Source of the DNA: SCGC-AG-212-J23 sp035762345
GTDB taxonomy: Bacteria; Pseudomonadota; Gammaproteobacteria; Burkholderiales; SG8-39
Reading direction: 5' to 3'
DNA: 64,000 nt
NCBI GenBank assembly: GCA_035762345.1
Contig: DASTPE010000082.1
Location: 13,930 to 77,929, forward strand
Shown: piece by piece, positions 53,295 to 62,874 of the stretch
Position numbering within the stretch: position 1 is the stretch's first letter
How the letters are laid out: every line of letters starts with the position of its first letter
Made by a program: the position numbers and the translations under genes
Notes under the pieces: generated by a model
Seen by the model: only the letters and a program-made list of their open reading frames with translations
Told to the model about the DNA's origin: nothing
Databases searched by the model: none

Positions 53295-53903
53295 TTAAGA
53301 GCTATTAGGAGAATGATGCGGTGCGTCATCGCTTTCACGCATTAGCGCCGCCACTTCGGTGATGTTAGCGCGCTCCATCACGCGCCCGGCTTGCGAAGTC
53401 TTGAGCGCCAAGCGCTCGTCCCGCGGGTCGAAAACCGAGAGCTTTAGGGGTGCGCCCTGCCAAGCGAGAGAGAACACGCCCATGGTATGCGCGCGCTCGC
53501 CGGAGAAGCGTCGGCCTTCGTGCGTCGCATACGGAATACGGCGCTCGAGGAGGAAGATCTCGACCTCCTTCGCGCTTTCCGGGAAGAGCTGCAGTTCGAT
53601 TTCCGCGTAGCGCCCAGCCGTTCCCTTCAGCACCGGCCCGGTGAGATAGGGATGGAAGCGCTGAAGGGCGCGCATCGCGTCGAGCGCGATACGCCGAATC
53701 TCCGCGATGCGTAGCGAGTGCTCTTCCCGCTGATAGAGCGCTCGGTAGGCGCGCAGCTCCGCTTCGACCTCGTCGTTCGCCGGCAGCGCCTCGGTCTCGG
53801 CCGCGCCCAGTTGGCGCGCCGCCTTGCGCTTGGCAAGCGCAAAATCATCGATGCCGTCTTCTGCCATGATGCGCGCGGCGGTTGCCGCGATGCGCGCGCG
53901 CAT
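53295..53903 (-). CDS. conserved hypothetical protein beside mpl
   Basis: 202 residues from the ATG at 53901-53903 (MRARIAATAARIMAEDGIDD); TTG at 53945 and GTG at 53933 are alternative starts. The N-terminal half is helical with many Ala/Arg/Glu; the second half looks alpha/beta (RYAEIELQLFPESAKEVEIF, RIPYATHEGRRFSGERAHTM). I do not recognise the family or a catalytic motif. It diverges from mpl. Confidence 0.7.
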   Translation of the reverse strand: MRARIAATAARIMAEDGIDDFALAKRKAARQLGAAETEALPANDEVEAELRAYRALYQREEHSLRIAEIRRIALDAMRALQRFHPYLTGPVLKGTAGRYAEIELQLFPESAKEVEIFLLERRIPYATHEGRRFSGERAHTMGVFSLAWQGAPLKLSVFDPRDERLALKTSQAGRVMERANITEVAALMRESDDAPHHSPNSS

Positions 53904-53965
53904 CGCGGTCTGGCGAGTGCCTTTGCGGCCCACGCCCGGATTCAATCATAGAATCTCGTCGCTTC

Positions 53966-55324
53966 ATGGCGGCGCATCTCCATATCCTCGGCATTTGCGG
54001 AACCTTCATGGGCGGGATCGCCGCGATCGCCAAGGCTGCGGGCTACCGCGTGACCGGCTGCGACGCCAATGTGTACCCCCCGATGAGCGATCAGCTGCGC
54101 GCGCTGGGCATTGAGCTCACCGAGGGTTTCGGCGCCGAGCAGTTGGGCCTACGGCCGGATGTCTGGGTTGTCGGCAACGTGGTAACGCGCGGCAATCCCC
54201 TAATGGAGGCGATTCTCGATGCCGGCAGCCGTTACGTCTCGGGACCCCAATGGTTTGCCGAGGAAGTCTTGACTGGAAAGCATGTACTCGCTATTGCCGG
54301 CACCCACGGAAAGACGACGGTTTCGGCGATGCTTGCGTGGGTCCTGGAGCGGGCCGGGCAGGCCCCGGGTTTTTTGATCGGAGGGGTGCCAAGCGACTTC
54401 CCCGTTTCTGCCCGTCTCACACCGTCTCGGCTCTTCGTTATTGAGGCGGACGAATACGATACGGCCTTCTTCGACAAGCGGTCGAAGTTCGTGCACGACC
54501 GTCCGCGAACCGCTGTCTTAAACAATATCGAGCTCGATCATGCGGACATCTTCGACGATTTGTCATCGATTGAGCGCCAATTTCACCACTTCGTGCGCAC
54601 CATCCCACGCTCGGGCAGAATCATTGCCAACGGGTCCGACGAAAGCGTGAAGCGAGTACTCACCCTTGGCTGCTGGACGCCTATCGAGACATTCGGCGTG
54701 CCGGAGGGCTGGCAGGCGGGGAACGCAGACGCTGACGGAGCCTTCGAAGTCGCCTTCGCCGGATCCTCGGTTGGCCGGGTCCGTTGGTCGTTGTTCGGCG
54801 CCCATAACAGAATGAACGCGCTGGCGACGCTTGCTGCCGCGCGACATGTCGGGGCTGACCCCATAGCAGCCATTGAGGCGCTTGGCTCCTTTGGCGGGGT
54901 GCGGCGCCGCATGCAGGTCCGAGGATCCGCAAGCGGGGTCACCCTCTACGACGATTTCGCCCACCACCCCACTGCGATTCGCACCACCCTTGAGGGGCTA
55001 CGGCACAGAGTCGGCAAGGCACGGATTCTGGCGGTTCTTGAGCCGCGCTCGAACACTATGAGGCGAGGCGTAATGAAGGATTTGCTGCCGCCGAGCGTCG
55101 CCGCGGCCGACCGCGTGTATGTCTATAGCTCCGGCCTCGGCTGGGACGCACGCTCGCTTTTCGCGCCGCTCGGCGCGCGCGCGTGCTGCGAAGACGACCT
55201 CGACAACCTGATCGGCGCGATCGCCGCGGAGGCGAGGGCAGGGGACCACGTAGTCGTCATGTCAAACGGCGGCTTCGGCGGCATTCACGAGAAATTGCTT
55301 GCTCGTTTATCTGCACGGCTTTAA
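53966..55324 (+). CDS. mpl: UDP-N-acetylmuramate:L-Ala-gamma-D-Glu-meso-DAP ligase
   Basis: Recycles murein tripeptide onto UDP-MurNAc. Mur-ligase fold, 452 residues from the ATG at 53966. HILGICGTFMGGIAAIAKA is the Mpl version of the N-terminal Rossmann motif, the ATP loop is GTHGKTTVSAM, and EADEYDTAFFDKRSKF and DDFAHHPTAI are typical. The end overlaps yqiA by 26 bases. Confidence 0.95.
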   Translation: MAAHLHILGICGTFMGGIAAIAKAAGYRVTGCDANVYPPMSDQLRALGIELTEGFGAEQLGLRPDVWVVGNVVTRGNPLMEAILDAGSRYVSGPQWFAEEVLTGKHVLAIAGTHGKTTVSAMLAWVLERAGQAPGFLIGGVPSDFPVSARLTPSRLFVIEADEYDTAFFDKRSKFVHDRPRTAVLNNIELDHADIFDDLSSIERQFHHFVRTIPRSGRIIANGSDESVKRVLTLGCWTPIETFGVPEGWQAGNADADGAFEVAFAGSSVGRVRWSLFGAHNRMNALATLAAARHVGADPIAAIEALGSFGGVRRRMQVRGSASGVTLYDDFAHHPTAIRTTLEGLRHRVGKARILAVLEPRSNTMRRGVMKDLLPPSVAAADRVYVYSSGLGWDARSLFAPLGARACCEDDLDNLIGAIAAEARAGDHVVVMSNGGFGGIHEKLLARLSARL

Positions 55325-55859
55325 CTCCTCGCCGCGGTCGCACAAGGCGCAGGTCCTGCAGCGCTACCTGGTTGAGCGCGGCCTCGGGCAGGAATACGCC
55401 TGTCCCACCTTGCCGCCGTTGGCGCGTGACGCCCTCCGGACAATCGAGCCGTTGCTTTCGAACAAGCCCTGCTTTGTAGGCTCCTCGCTTGGCGGCTACT
55501 ACGCAACCCATCTCGCGGAAAAGCAGGGGCTCAAGGCGGTGCTTGTCAATCCCGCGATTGACCCGCATGTCGGCCTGCGCGCCTTTCTCGGACCGCAGAA
55601 GAACCTGCATACCGGCGAGCCGTACGAGCTTAGCGAGGCACACCTGCGCGACTGGGAAGCGCTCTATGTGCCGCGCATTACGCCTGGCCGCTATTTGTTG
55701 ATCGTTGAAACTGGCGACGAGGTGCTCGACTATCGACACAGTGTCGAACGCTACGCGGGCGCCGAGCAGATCGTGATCCCCGGCGGGGACCACAGCCTGC
55801 AGAGCTTTCCGCAACATCTCGAACGCATACTCGAGTTTTCGCGTGCACCTTCTTTATGA
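55299..55859 (+). CDS. yqiA: YqiA-family esterase
   Basis: Alpha/beta-hydrolase, 186 residues. Oxyanion region YLHGFNSSPRSHKAQ, nucleophile Ser in GSSLGGYYATHL, and His in GGDHSLQSF make up a plausible triad with an Asp in between (ETGDEVLDY). Start TTG at 55299, inside the end of mpl. Natural substrate unknown. Confidence 0.88.
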   Translation: MLVYLHGFNSSPRSHKAQVLQRYLVERGLGQEYACPTLPPLARDALRTIEPLLSNKPCFVGSSLGGYYATHLAEKQGLKAVLVNPAIDPHVGLRAFLGPQKNLHTGEPYELSEAHLRDWEALYVPRITPGRYLLIVETGDEVLDYRHSVERYAGAEQIVIPGGDHSLQSFPQHLERILEFSRAPSL

Positions 55860-57705
55860 AGAAGAAGGCGAGCTGAAAGCCGGCACTGTGCTCGAGCGCT
55901 CGCCGGCGTCTTTCCACGTCCAGACTCCGCACGGTCGCCGCTCGAAGATCAAGGCCGCCCACGTACTGCTCGCTTTTGAGCGGCCCGCGCCCGCCGTCCT
56001 TCTCCACGAGGCGGAAAGCTTTTCCAAGGGCCTCGAGACCGACTTCCTGTGGGAATGCAGTGGCGCGCGCGAGTTCGGCTTCGAGGAGCTTGCGCGCGAG
56101 TACGTTGGGCGCGAGCCCACGCCGGCCGAGGCGGCGGGGGTGCTGATGAAACTGCATTCGGCGCCAATGTACTTCCACCGGCGGGGCCGGGGACGCTTCC
56201 AGGCGGCGCCCGAGGCGACGCTCAAGCTCGCGCTCGCCGCAGTGGAGAAGAAGAAGCGCGTGCAAGAACAGGTGGCCGCCTGGGCGGAAAAGCTCGCGGG
56301 CGGCGAGTGTCCGGCCGAGGTAGCTGCGCTCAAGGACGAGCTTCTCTACGCGCCCGATCGCAACAAGCCACAGGCACGGGCGCTGGAGCAGGCATGCGCG
56401 AAGACAGGCTTGTCGGCGGCGCGGGTTTTCGAGCGCTGCGGCCTGCTTTTGGACAGCCACGACTACCACCTCAAGCGCTTTCTGCACGAGTTCTTCCCGC
56501 ACGGCACGGCTTTTTCTCCGCACGAGGTGCCGCGTGTGGAGAAAGAACTGCCGCTCGTGGCGCTCGAGGCGTTCAGCCTCGACGACATCGGTACCACTGA
56601 GATCGATGACGCGTTCTCGGTGCAGCGCACGGCGACCGGCACTCGCGTCGGCATTCACATTGCGGCGCCGGGACTAGGCTTCGCTCCGGGCTCGGCGTTC
56701 GACGCCATCGCGCGCGCGCGCCTTTCGACTGCCTACATGCCGGGGCGCAAGTTCACCATGCTGCCCGAAGACGTGATCGCGATGTTCTCGCTCGATCACG
56801 GCGGCGAGCTGCCTGCCGTGTCGCTCTACGTGGATGTTGACGCGGACTACGCAGTGCTCGCTCGTCATACCCGGCTCGAGCGCATTCCCATTGTTGCGAA
56901 CCTCCGCCACGCCGAGTACGACGTGCTCAACCAAGCCTTCGAAAACGGGGAAACCAGGGGGCTTGCGTTCGAAGCGGAGCTGAACACGCTATGGCGGGTT
57001 GCGCTCGGGCTGGAAGCGCGCCGCGGGCGGTCAGGCGCCGGGAGCGCAGGGCACGACTACACCTTTTACGTTGAGAACGACCGTGTGCGTATCGTGCCGC
57101 GGAAGCGCGGCGCCCCGCTCGACAAGCTGGTCGCCGAAATGATGATCCTGGTCAATTCAGCCTGGGGCGAGTTTCTGTCCGAGCGCAACGTGGCCGCCAT
57201 CTACCGAGTGCAATCGACCGGGAAAGTACGCTTCGGTGTGCATCCTGAGCCGCACGAAGGCCTCGGCGTCGCCTGCTACGCCTGGATGAGCTCGCCGTTG
57301 CGCCGCTATGTTGACCTCGTCAACCAGTGGCAGCTCGCCGCGACGCTCGCTGGACACAAGCCACCCTTCGCGCGCAATTCCGAGACGCTGCTGGCGGCGC
57401 TGAGGGCGTTCGAGGTTACGGCCGCGCGCTACGAGGAGCACCAGCGAGCCATGGAGACCTACTGGAGCCTACGCTGGCTGCTGCAGGAGGCGCGGACGCA
57501 GCTTGAAGCCGTGGTGCTGCGCGAGAATCTGGTTCGAGTCCAAGGCCTGCCGCTCGTTACGCGGATCAGCGCCGCGCCGACACTCGAACCGGGCACGCTA
57601 GTGCGCTTGGAAGTCACCAGAGTCGATCTGCTGGAGCTGACACTCTCGTGCGCCTACCGGGAAACGCTCGGCAAAGTGCAGGATGCAACTGAGGAAGCTG
57701 GCTAG
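55843..57705 (+). CDS. RNB-domain exoribonuclease (RNase II family)
   Basis: 620-residue 3'-5' exoribonuclease candidate. The catalytic motif reads LDDIGTTEIDDAF (Asp247, Glu253, Asp255, Asp256): the second of the four usual aspartates is Glu, while the RNase II/R pattern has Asp there. SSPLRRYVDLVNQWQ matches the conserved RNB ending, and a short S1-like tail follows. The N-terminal region is not a standard cold-shock pair. Start GTG at 55843, overlapping yqiA by 17 bases. It belongs with the shorter bacterial/organellar RNB subgroup rather than RNase R. Confidence 0.88.
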   Translation: MHLLYEEEGELKAGTVLERSPASFHVQTPHGRRSKIKAAHVLLAFERPAPAVLLHEAESFSKGLETDFLWECSGAREFGFEELAREYVGREPTPAEAAGVLMKLHSAPMYFHRRGRGRFQAAPEATLKLALAAVEKKKRVQEQVAAWAEKLAGGECPAEVAALKDELLYAPDRNKPQARALEQACAKTGLSAARVFERCGLLLDSHDYHLKRFLHEFFPHGTAFSPHEVPRVEKELPLVALEAFSLDDIGTTEIDDAFSVQRTATGTRVGIHIAAPGLGFAPGSAFDAIARARLSTAYMPGRKFTMLPEDVIAMFSLDHGGELPAVSLYVDVDADYAVLARHTRLERIPIVANLRHAEYDVLNQAFENGETRGLAFEAELNTLWRVALGLEARRGRSGAGSAGHDYTFYVENDRVRIVPRKRGAPLDKLVAEMMILVNSAWGEFLSERNVAAIYRVQSTGKVRFGVHPEPHEGLGVACYAWMSSPLRRYVDLVNQWQLAATLAGHKPPFARNSETLLAALRAFEVTAARYEEHQRAMETYWSLRWLLQEARTQLEAVVLRENLVRVQGLPLVTRISAAPTLEPGTLVRLEVTRVDLLELTLSCAYRETLGKVQDATEEAG

Positions 57706-57739
57706 AAAGCCTAGAATATGAAAGGCTTGCAGTACTGAC

Positions 57740-58615
57740 GTGAGAATGCACTTGATATTGCCGAGACAGGACCGGTTGTTTGGCGGGGCGCTCGGGCTAT
57801 CGCTCGCTCTTCACGCGGCGGTGCTGTCTATGCATTTCAAGTTTCCCGAGGGTGTGCGCTGGAAGCAGGAAAGCGCGCCGCTCGAGGTAGTCCTGGTGAA
57901 TGCGAGGACCAAGCCGGCGCCGGCCAAGGCCGACGTGCTCGCACAGGTAAATCTCGACCGCGGGGGAACGGTGGAACAAAATCGGCGCGCCAAGACCCCG
58001 TTGCCGGTCACCGAACCGCGCAAGCCGGGCAAGGACCTGGCGGACGCGCAGCGCCGCCAGCGCAGCCTCGAGGCGCGCCAGCAGGAGCTGCTGGCGCAGA
58101 CGCGCTCGGCGCAGAGTACCGTCCCCGCCGAGCCGCTGCGAGAGGAAGGCATCGAGGAGCGCGGCGCGCAGCCGAGCGGGCGTGACCTTGCCGACCTGAC
58201 TCTCGCCGCGATGCGGCTGCAGGCCCAGATCGACCGGCAGATCCAGGAGTACCAGAAGCGGCCGCGCAAGCAGTTCATCGGCGCGAATGCTGCCGAGTAC
58301 CGTTTCGCGCTATACGAGGAAGAGTGGCGGGTCAAGATCGAGCGCGTCGGTACGCTGAATTACCCCGCCGAGGCGCGCGGCAAAACCTACGGCAACCTGC
58401 GGCTCACGGTGACCATCCGCCCGGATGGGAGCGTGGACTCGATAGAGCTCGACCGCTCATCCGGCCTAGACGTGCTCGATGCGGCGGCATTCAAGATCGT
58501 GCGCATGGCGACGCCGTTCGCCGCCTTCCCACCCGACATTCGGCGCGATACCGACCTCTTGGTCATCACCCGAACTTGGTTCTTCGGCCAGGGCGACAAG
58601 ATCTGGACTGAATAG
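57740..58615 (+). CDS. TonB family protein
   Basis: 291 residues: one N-terminal membrane helix (about 13-31), a charged, Arg/Gln-rich probable coiled-coil periplasmic stretch, and a C-terminal TonB-like domain (LNYPAEARGKTYGNLRLTV, then DVLDAAAFKIVRMATPF). GTG at 57740 and ATG at 57746 are both possible starts. No exbB or exbD is nearby, so it may serve envelope integrity rather than iron uptake. Confidence 0.88.
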   Translation: MRMHLILPRQDRLFGGALGLSLALHAAVLSMHFKFPEGVRWKQESAPLEVVLVNARTKPAPAKADVLAQVNLDRGGTVEQNRRAKTPLPVTEPRKPGKDLADAQRRQRSLEARQQELLAQTRSAQSTVPAEPLREEGIEERGAQPSGRDLADLTLAAMRLQAQIDRQIQEYQKRPRKQFIGANAAEYRFALYEEEWRVKIERVGTLNYPAEARGKTYGNLRLTVTIRPDGSVDSIELDRSSGLDVLDAAAFKIVRMATPFAAFPPDIRRDTDLLVITRTWFFGQGDKIWTE

Positions 58616-58619
58616 CAAG

Positions 58620-59414
58620 ATGAGCGACCGGTACGCGGTCATCGGCAACCCGGTCGCACATTCCAAGTCCCCTGCGATCCACGCTGAGTTCGCGCGTGCC
58701 ACCGGCGAGGACATCGAGTACGGTCGCATCGAGGCGCCGCTTGACGCTTTTGCCCGCGAAGTCGGGCGCTTCTGTGCCGCGGGCGGCAAGGGGCTTAACG
58801 TCACCCTGCCGTTCAAGCACGAGGCCTACCGGTTGTGCACCCGTCACAGCGAGCGGGCGCGCAGGGCGCAGGCCGTGAACACCATGCGCTTTGCCGATTC
58901 GTTCGGCGACAACACCGACGGCATTGGCCTGGTACGCGATATTGCGCAGAATCTGCTCTACGACGTAAGGCAGCGGAGCATCCTTCTTCTGGGCGCAGGC
59001 GGGGCTGCGCAGGGCGTGCTCGGCGCGCTGCTCGAGGCCGGGGCGGCTCGGGTCGCGGTCGCAAACCGCACCGAATCGAGGGCGAAGACGCTCGCCGAGC
59101 GCTTTCCCGGTGTTTTGGCGTACGGCTACGATGCGCTTGCGGGCGAGCGCTTCGACGTCGTGATCAACGCGACATCGGCCGGCCTCGCTGGCGCCAGTCC
59201 CGCGCTGCCCGAGGGCCTGCTCGGGAATTCGGTGCTCGCGTACGACATGGTGTACGGGCGCGACACCCCCTTTCTCGCCGCGGCGCGTAAGGCGGGCGGC
59301 CGCGCTCACGACGGCTTCGGTATGCTGGTCGAGCAGGCTGCCGAGTCGTTTTTTGTGTGGCGCGGCGTGCGCCCGGCGACTCGCCCCGTCCTCGCGAAGC
59401 TGCGTGGCTCGTAG
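58620..59414 (+). CDS. aroE: shikimate dehydrogenase (NADP+)
   Basis: Reduces 3-dehydroshikimate in aromatic amino-acid synthesis. 264 residues from the ATG at 58620 (MSDRYAVIGNPVAHSKSP). Substrate motifs HSKSP, NVTLPFK (catalytic Lys) and NTDGIG (catalytic Asp); NADP loop GAGGAAQGVLGAL. The end overlaps mtgA by 11 bases. Confidence 0.96.
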   Translation: MSDRYAVIGNPVAHSKSPAIHAEFARATGEDIEYGRIEAPLDAFAREVGRFCAAGGKGLNVTLPFKHEAYRLCTRHSERARRAQAVNTMRFADSFGDNTDGIGLVRDIAQNLLYDVRQRSILLLGAGGAAQGVLGALLEAGAARVAVANRTESRAKTLAERFPGVLAYGYDALAGERFDVVINATSAGLAGASPALPEGLLGNSVLAYDMVYGRDTPFLAAARKAGGRAHDGFGMLVEQAAESFFVWRGVRPATRPVLAKLRGS

Positions 59415-60108
59415 GCGCTTTCGCCTCCTGCTGCGCGCGTGGAAGGCATTCTGCTACACGCTCGGCACGCTGGTGGTCGCCGTATTGGCGGTCCAGCTCT
59501 GGTTTTTCGGACACCTGGTGTATTGGTCGCACACTAATCCTACCTCGACCGCGTTCATGGACCGCTACATGGAGAAGCCGGGCGCGCGGCTGCGCCATGC
59601 GTGGGTCCCCTACGGCCGCATCTCGGAGCACCTGAAGCGCGCGGTAGTCGCCGCCGAAGATGCGAAGTTCCTCGATCACGAGGGGTTTGACTGGGAAGCC
59701 ATTCAGGACGCCATGCGCAAGAACGAAAAGCGCGGCAAGGTCGTCGCCGGCGCTTCCACCATTAGCCAGCAGCTCGCAAAGAACCTGTTTCTCTCTGGCA
59801 ACCGCTCCTGGCCGCGCAAGGCGCAGGAAGCCGTAATCACCTGGATGATGGAGCAAACGCTCTCCAAGCGGCGCATCCTGGAGATCTACCTGAACGTGGC
59901 AGAGTGGGGCGAAGGCGTCTTCGGCGCCGAAGCGGCGGCGCGCCACCATTTCGGCGTGCCGGCCGCGGCACTCAGCGTGGAGCAGGCCGTTTGGCTCGCG
60001 GCGATCCTGCCGAGCCCGCGTCGCTACGACCGCGGCCGTGAAACGCCGTATATCGCCAGCCGCGCAGCCACCATCTCTGCGCGCATGGGCGCCGCGCAGA
60101 TACCCTGA
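59404..60108 (+). CDS. mtgA: monofunctional peptidoglycan transglycosylase
   Basis: GT51 glycosyltransferase polymerising lipid II. 234 residues from the GTG at 59404 (MARRRFRLLLRAWKAF), with one N-terminal membrane helix. Catalytic Glu in VVAAEDAKFLDHEGFDW; GASTISQQLAKNLFLS and KRRILEIYLNVAEWGEG are GT51 signatures. No transpeptidase domain. Confidence 0.95.
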   Translation: MARRRFRLLLRAWKAFCYTLGTLVVAVLAVQLWFFGHLVYWSHTNPTSTAFMDRYMEKPGARLRHAWVPYGRISEHLKRAVVAAEDAKFLDHEGFDWEAIQDAMRKNEKRGKVVAGASTISQQLAKNLFLSGNRSWPRKAQEAVITWMMEQTLSKRRILEIYLNVAEWGEGVFGAEAAARHHFGVPAAALSVEQAVWLAAILPSPRRYDRGRETPYIASRAATISARMGAAQIP

Positions 60109-60118
60109 CCGAGGCGCC

Positions 60119-61561
60119 GTGAACGACGCTCCGGGGCGGCTCGAAGTCGAGGATCTGCAGTACAACCTGCGCGAAGTGCAGGCATTGCTGCACAAGCATA
60201 ACGTGGTCGGAGGCCTGCTTGAGGGCGAGCAGATGCCCAAGCACGGCTGGGCCGAGAAGCCGAGGCAAAAGCAGTACTTCGCCGAGCTGCGCGCCAAGCT
60301 CGACCGGCTACACCCGGCCGATATCGCCTACATCCTCGAGGCACTTCCGTTGGAGGAGCGGCTCGCCGTGTGGGATCTCGTCAAGGCGGACCGCGACGGT
60401 GAGATCCTTGTCGAAGTTTCCGATGCGGTGCGCGAATCGCTCATCGACGCCATGGATTCGCGTGAGCTGGTGGCGGCCGCCGAGACGCTGGAGGCGGACG
60501 AGCTCGCCGACATTGCGCCCGACCTACCGCAAAGCGTCATGGCGGAGGTCGTGCAGGCGCTTCCCGTCGAGGAGCGTGAGCGCCTGCGCGCGGCGCTCTC
60601 CTTTTCGGAGGGCACGGTCGGCGCGCTCATGGACTTTGGGCACGTCGCCGTGCGAGAGGACGTCACGCTGGAAGAGGTCACGCGATTTCTTAGACGCCTG
60701 GACGAGCTGCCCGATCACACCGACCAGCTCTTCGTGGTCGACCGCGACCAGATGCTGAAAGGCACGCTGCCACTCGCGCGCCTGATCGTGGCCGATCTGG
60801 AGCACGAGGTGAGGCAGCTTGTGGTCGCTGAACGCGTAAAGCTCTACGCGCACGATCGGGCCGAGGACGCAGCAAGCGCCTTCGAGCGCTACGACCTGGT
60901 CTCGGCCCCGGTGGTGGACGCCACCGAGCGTCTGATCGGCAGGCTTACGGTCGACGCGGTAGTCGACTACATCCGCGAGAAGAGTGCGGAGTCGCAGCTG
61001 GCCGAGGCCGGCCTGCAGCACGAGGAGGACGTGTTCGCGTCGGTGCTGGACAGCTTCAAGAACCGCTGGTCCTGGCTGGCGATCAACCTCGTCACCGCGT
61101 TCATCGCTTCTCGAGTCATCGGCGTGTTCGAGAATTCCATCGCGGAGCTGGCGGCGCTCGCGGCACTGATGCCGATCGTCGCAGGCATCGGCGGTAATTC
61201 GGGCAACCAGACCAGCACGATGATCGTGCGCGCGCTCGCTCTTGGACAGATCCAGGGGGCCTACTGGAGGAAGCTGCTGACGAAGGAAATGGGCGTCGCG
61301 CTGCTGAACGGCGCCGTGTGGGGCACGCTCCTCGGTGCGATCGCCTACGCGTTCTACGCCAATGTCGCGCTGAGCGGGGTGCTGGCCCTAGCCATGATGC
61401 TGAATCTCGTGCTCGCCGCGCTGGTGGGCGTGGCGATCCCGTGGCTGCGCGCTCGGTTCGGGCGCGATCCGGCGGCCGGCTCCTCGGTGCTTATCACGGG
61501 CTGCACCGATTCGGGCGGCTTCTTCATCTTCCTTGGCCTAGCCACGCTCTTCCTTGTTTAA
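60119..61561 (+). CDS. mgtE: magnesium transporter MgtE
   Basis: 480 residues: N-terminal superhelical domain (LHPADIAYILEALPLEERLA), two CBS domains (about 200-320), then five membrane segments ending with TGCTDSGGFFIFLGLATLF. PIVAGIGGNSGNQTSTMIVRAL is the pore-region signature. Start GTG at 60119, 10 bases after mtgA with GAGG upstream. Confidence 0.94.
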   Translation: MNDAPGRLEVEDLQYNLREVQALLHKHNVVGGLLEGEQMPKHGWAEKPRQKQYFAELRAKLDRLHPADIAYILEALPLEERLAVWDLVKADRDGEILVEVSDAVRESLIDAMDSRELVAAAETLEADELADIAPDLPQSVMAEVVQALPVEERERLRAALSFSEGTVGALMDFGHVAVREDVTLEEVTRFLRRLDELPDHTDQLFVVDRDQMLKGTLPLARLIVADLEHEVRQLVVAERVKLYAHDRAEDAASAFERYDLVSAPVVDATERLIGRLTVDAVVDYIREKSAESQLAEAGLQHEEDVFASVLDSFKNRWSWLAINLVTAFIASRVIGVFENSIAELAALAALMPIVAGIGGNSGNQTSTMIVRALALGQIQGAYWRKLLTKEMGVALLNGAVWGTLLGAIAYAFYANVALSGVLALAMMLNLVLAALVGVAIPWLRARFGRDPAAGSSVLITGCTDSGGFFIFLGLATLFLV

Positions 61562-61593
61562 GCGCGTAATCGAAGAGCGCGACACGCTGCGTG

Positions 61594-62874
61594 TTAGGAA
61601 AGCTTGGCGAATGCCGAGCGTGCAGCGGCGAGGGTAGCTTCGATCTCGGCGGGGCTGTGCGCGGCGGACACGAACCCCGCCTCATACGCGGACGGAGCGA
61701 GGTATACCCCGCGCGCGAGCATCTCATGAAAGAAGCGGTTGAAGCGCTCGCGGTCGCATTGCATCACTTCCGCGAAGCTCGACGGCGCCGCCGCGCGGAA
61801 GTAAACCCCGAACATGCTGCCGATCGACTGCGCGGAGAAGACGACTCCCGCTGTCTTCGCTTCTTCCGAGAGGCCATGCACTAGTTCAGTCGTCGCGCGC
61901 TGCACGTTCTCCTGAAATCCCTCTTGCGTAACGAGCTTCACGGTGGCAAGGCCCGCCGCCACGGCGATTGGGTTGCCTGAGAGAGTTCCCGCCTGATAGA
62001 CCGGGCCGAGCGGCGCGATTTTCTCCATGATGTCGCGCCGGCCGCCCACAGCGGCGAGCGGTAGGCCGCCGCCGATGACCTTGCCGAGAGTAGTCAAATC
62101 CGGGCGGATGCCGAAGCGCTGTTGCGCGCCGCCCGCCGCAACACGGAAGGCGGTCATCACTTCGTCGAAGATGAGCACTGCGCCGTGGCGCGTGCACGCT
62201 TCGCGGAGCGCCTCCAGGAAGCCGGGCGCTGGAAGCACCAGGTTCATGTTGCCAGCGACCGGCTCGACGATCACGGCCGCGATTTCCGGGCCTTTTTCTG
62301 CGAAGAGCTTCTGGGCCTGAGAGACGTCGTTGTAGTCGAGCACCATCGTCTGCGCCGCAACCTGTGCAGGCACGCCCGCAGAACTCGGGTTACCGAAGGT
62401 CAGGGCGCCCGAGCCCGCCTTGACAAGAAGGGGGTCGGCATGGCCGTGATAGCAGCCCTCGAACTTCACGATTAGGCTGCGGCCGGTGAAACCGCGCGCG
62501 AGCCTCAAGGCGGTCATGGTCGCTTCGGTTCCTGACGACACCAGTCGCACGAGCTCGAGCGAAGGCAGCGCGCGGCAAAGCAGCGCAGCCAACTCGATCT
62601 CTGCCTCGGTCGGCGCGCCGAACGAAAGTGCTCGGGAGGCGGCTTCCTGCACCGCCTCGACCACTGCCGGATGACCGTGTCCGGCGAGCATCGGGCCCCA
62701 GGAGCCGACATAGTCGATGTAGCGTTTGCCGTCGACGTCCCAAAGATAGGGGCCCGAGGCGCGCTCAAAGAATATGGGCGTGCCGCCGACCGCCCGGAAA
62801 GCGCGAACCGGCGAGTTGACGCCGCCGGGAATACGCGCAAGCGCGCGCTCGAAGAGGTCCTTGCTTTTTGTCAT
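61594..62874 (-). CDS. hemL: glutamate-1-semialdehyde 2,1-aminomutase
   Basis: PLP enzyme of the C5 pathway to 5-aminolevulinate (haem synthesis). 426 residues. SPVRAFRAVGGTPIFFERA opens, GSWGPMLAGHGHP and SSGTEATMTALRLARG follow, and the PLP lysine is in TTLGKVIGGGLPLAAVGGR. ATG at 62872-62874 overlapping the thiE stop as ATGA. The pairing of hemL with thiE and thiD is usual in betaproteobacteria. Confidence 0.97.
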   Translation of the reverse strand: MTKSKDLFERALARIPGGVNSPVRAFRAVGGTPIFFERASGPYLWDVDGKRYIDYVGSWGPMLAGHGHPAVVEAVQEAASRALSFGAPTEAEIELAALLCRALPSLELVRLVSSGTEATMTALRLARGFTGRSLIVKFEGCYHGHADPLLVKAGSGALTFGNPSSAGVPAQVAAQTMVLDYNDVSQAQKLFAEKGPEIAAVIVEPVAGNMNLVLPAPGFLEALREACTRHGAVLIFDEVMTAFRVAAGGAQQRFGIRPDLTTLGKVIGGGLPLAAVGGRRDIMEKIAPLGPVYQAGTLSGNPIAVAAGLATVKLVTQEGFQENVQRATTELVHGLSEEAKTAGVVFSAQSIGSMFGVYFRAAAPSSFAEVMQCDRERFNRFFHEMLARGVYLAPSAYEAGFVSAAHSPAEIEATLAAARSAFAKLS

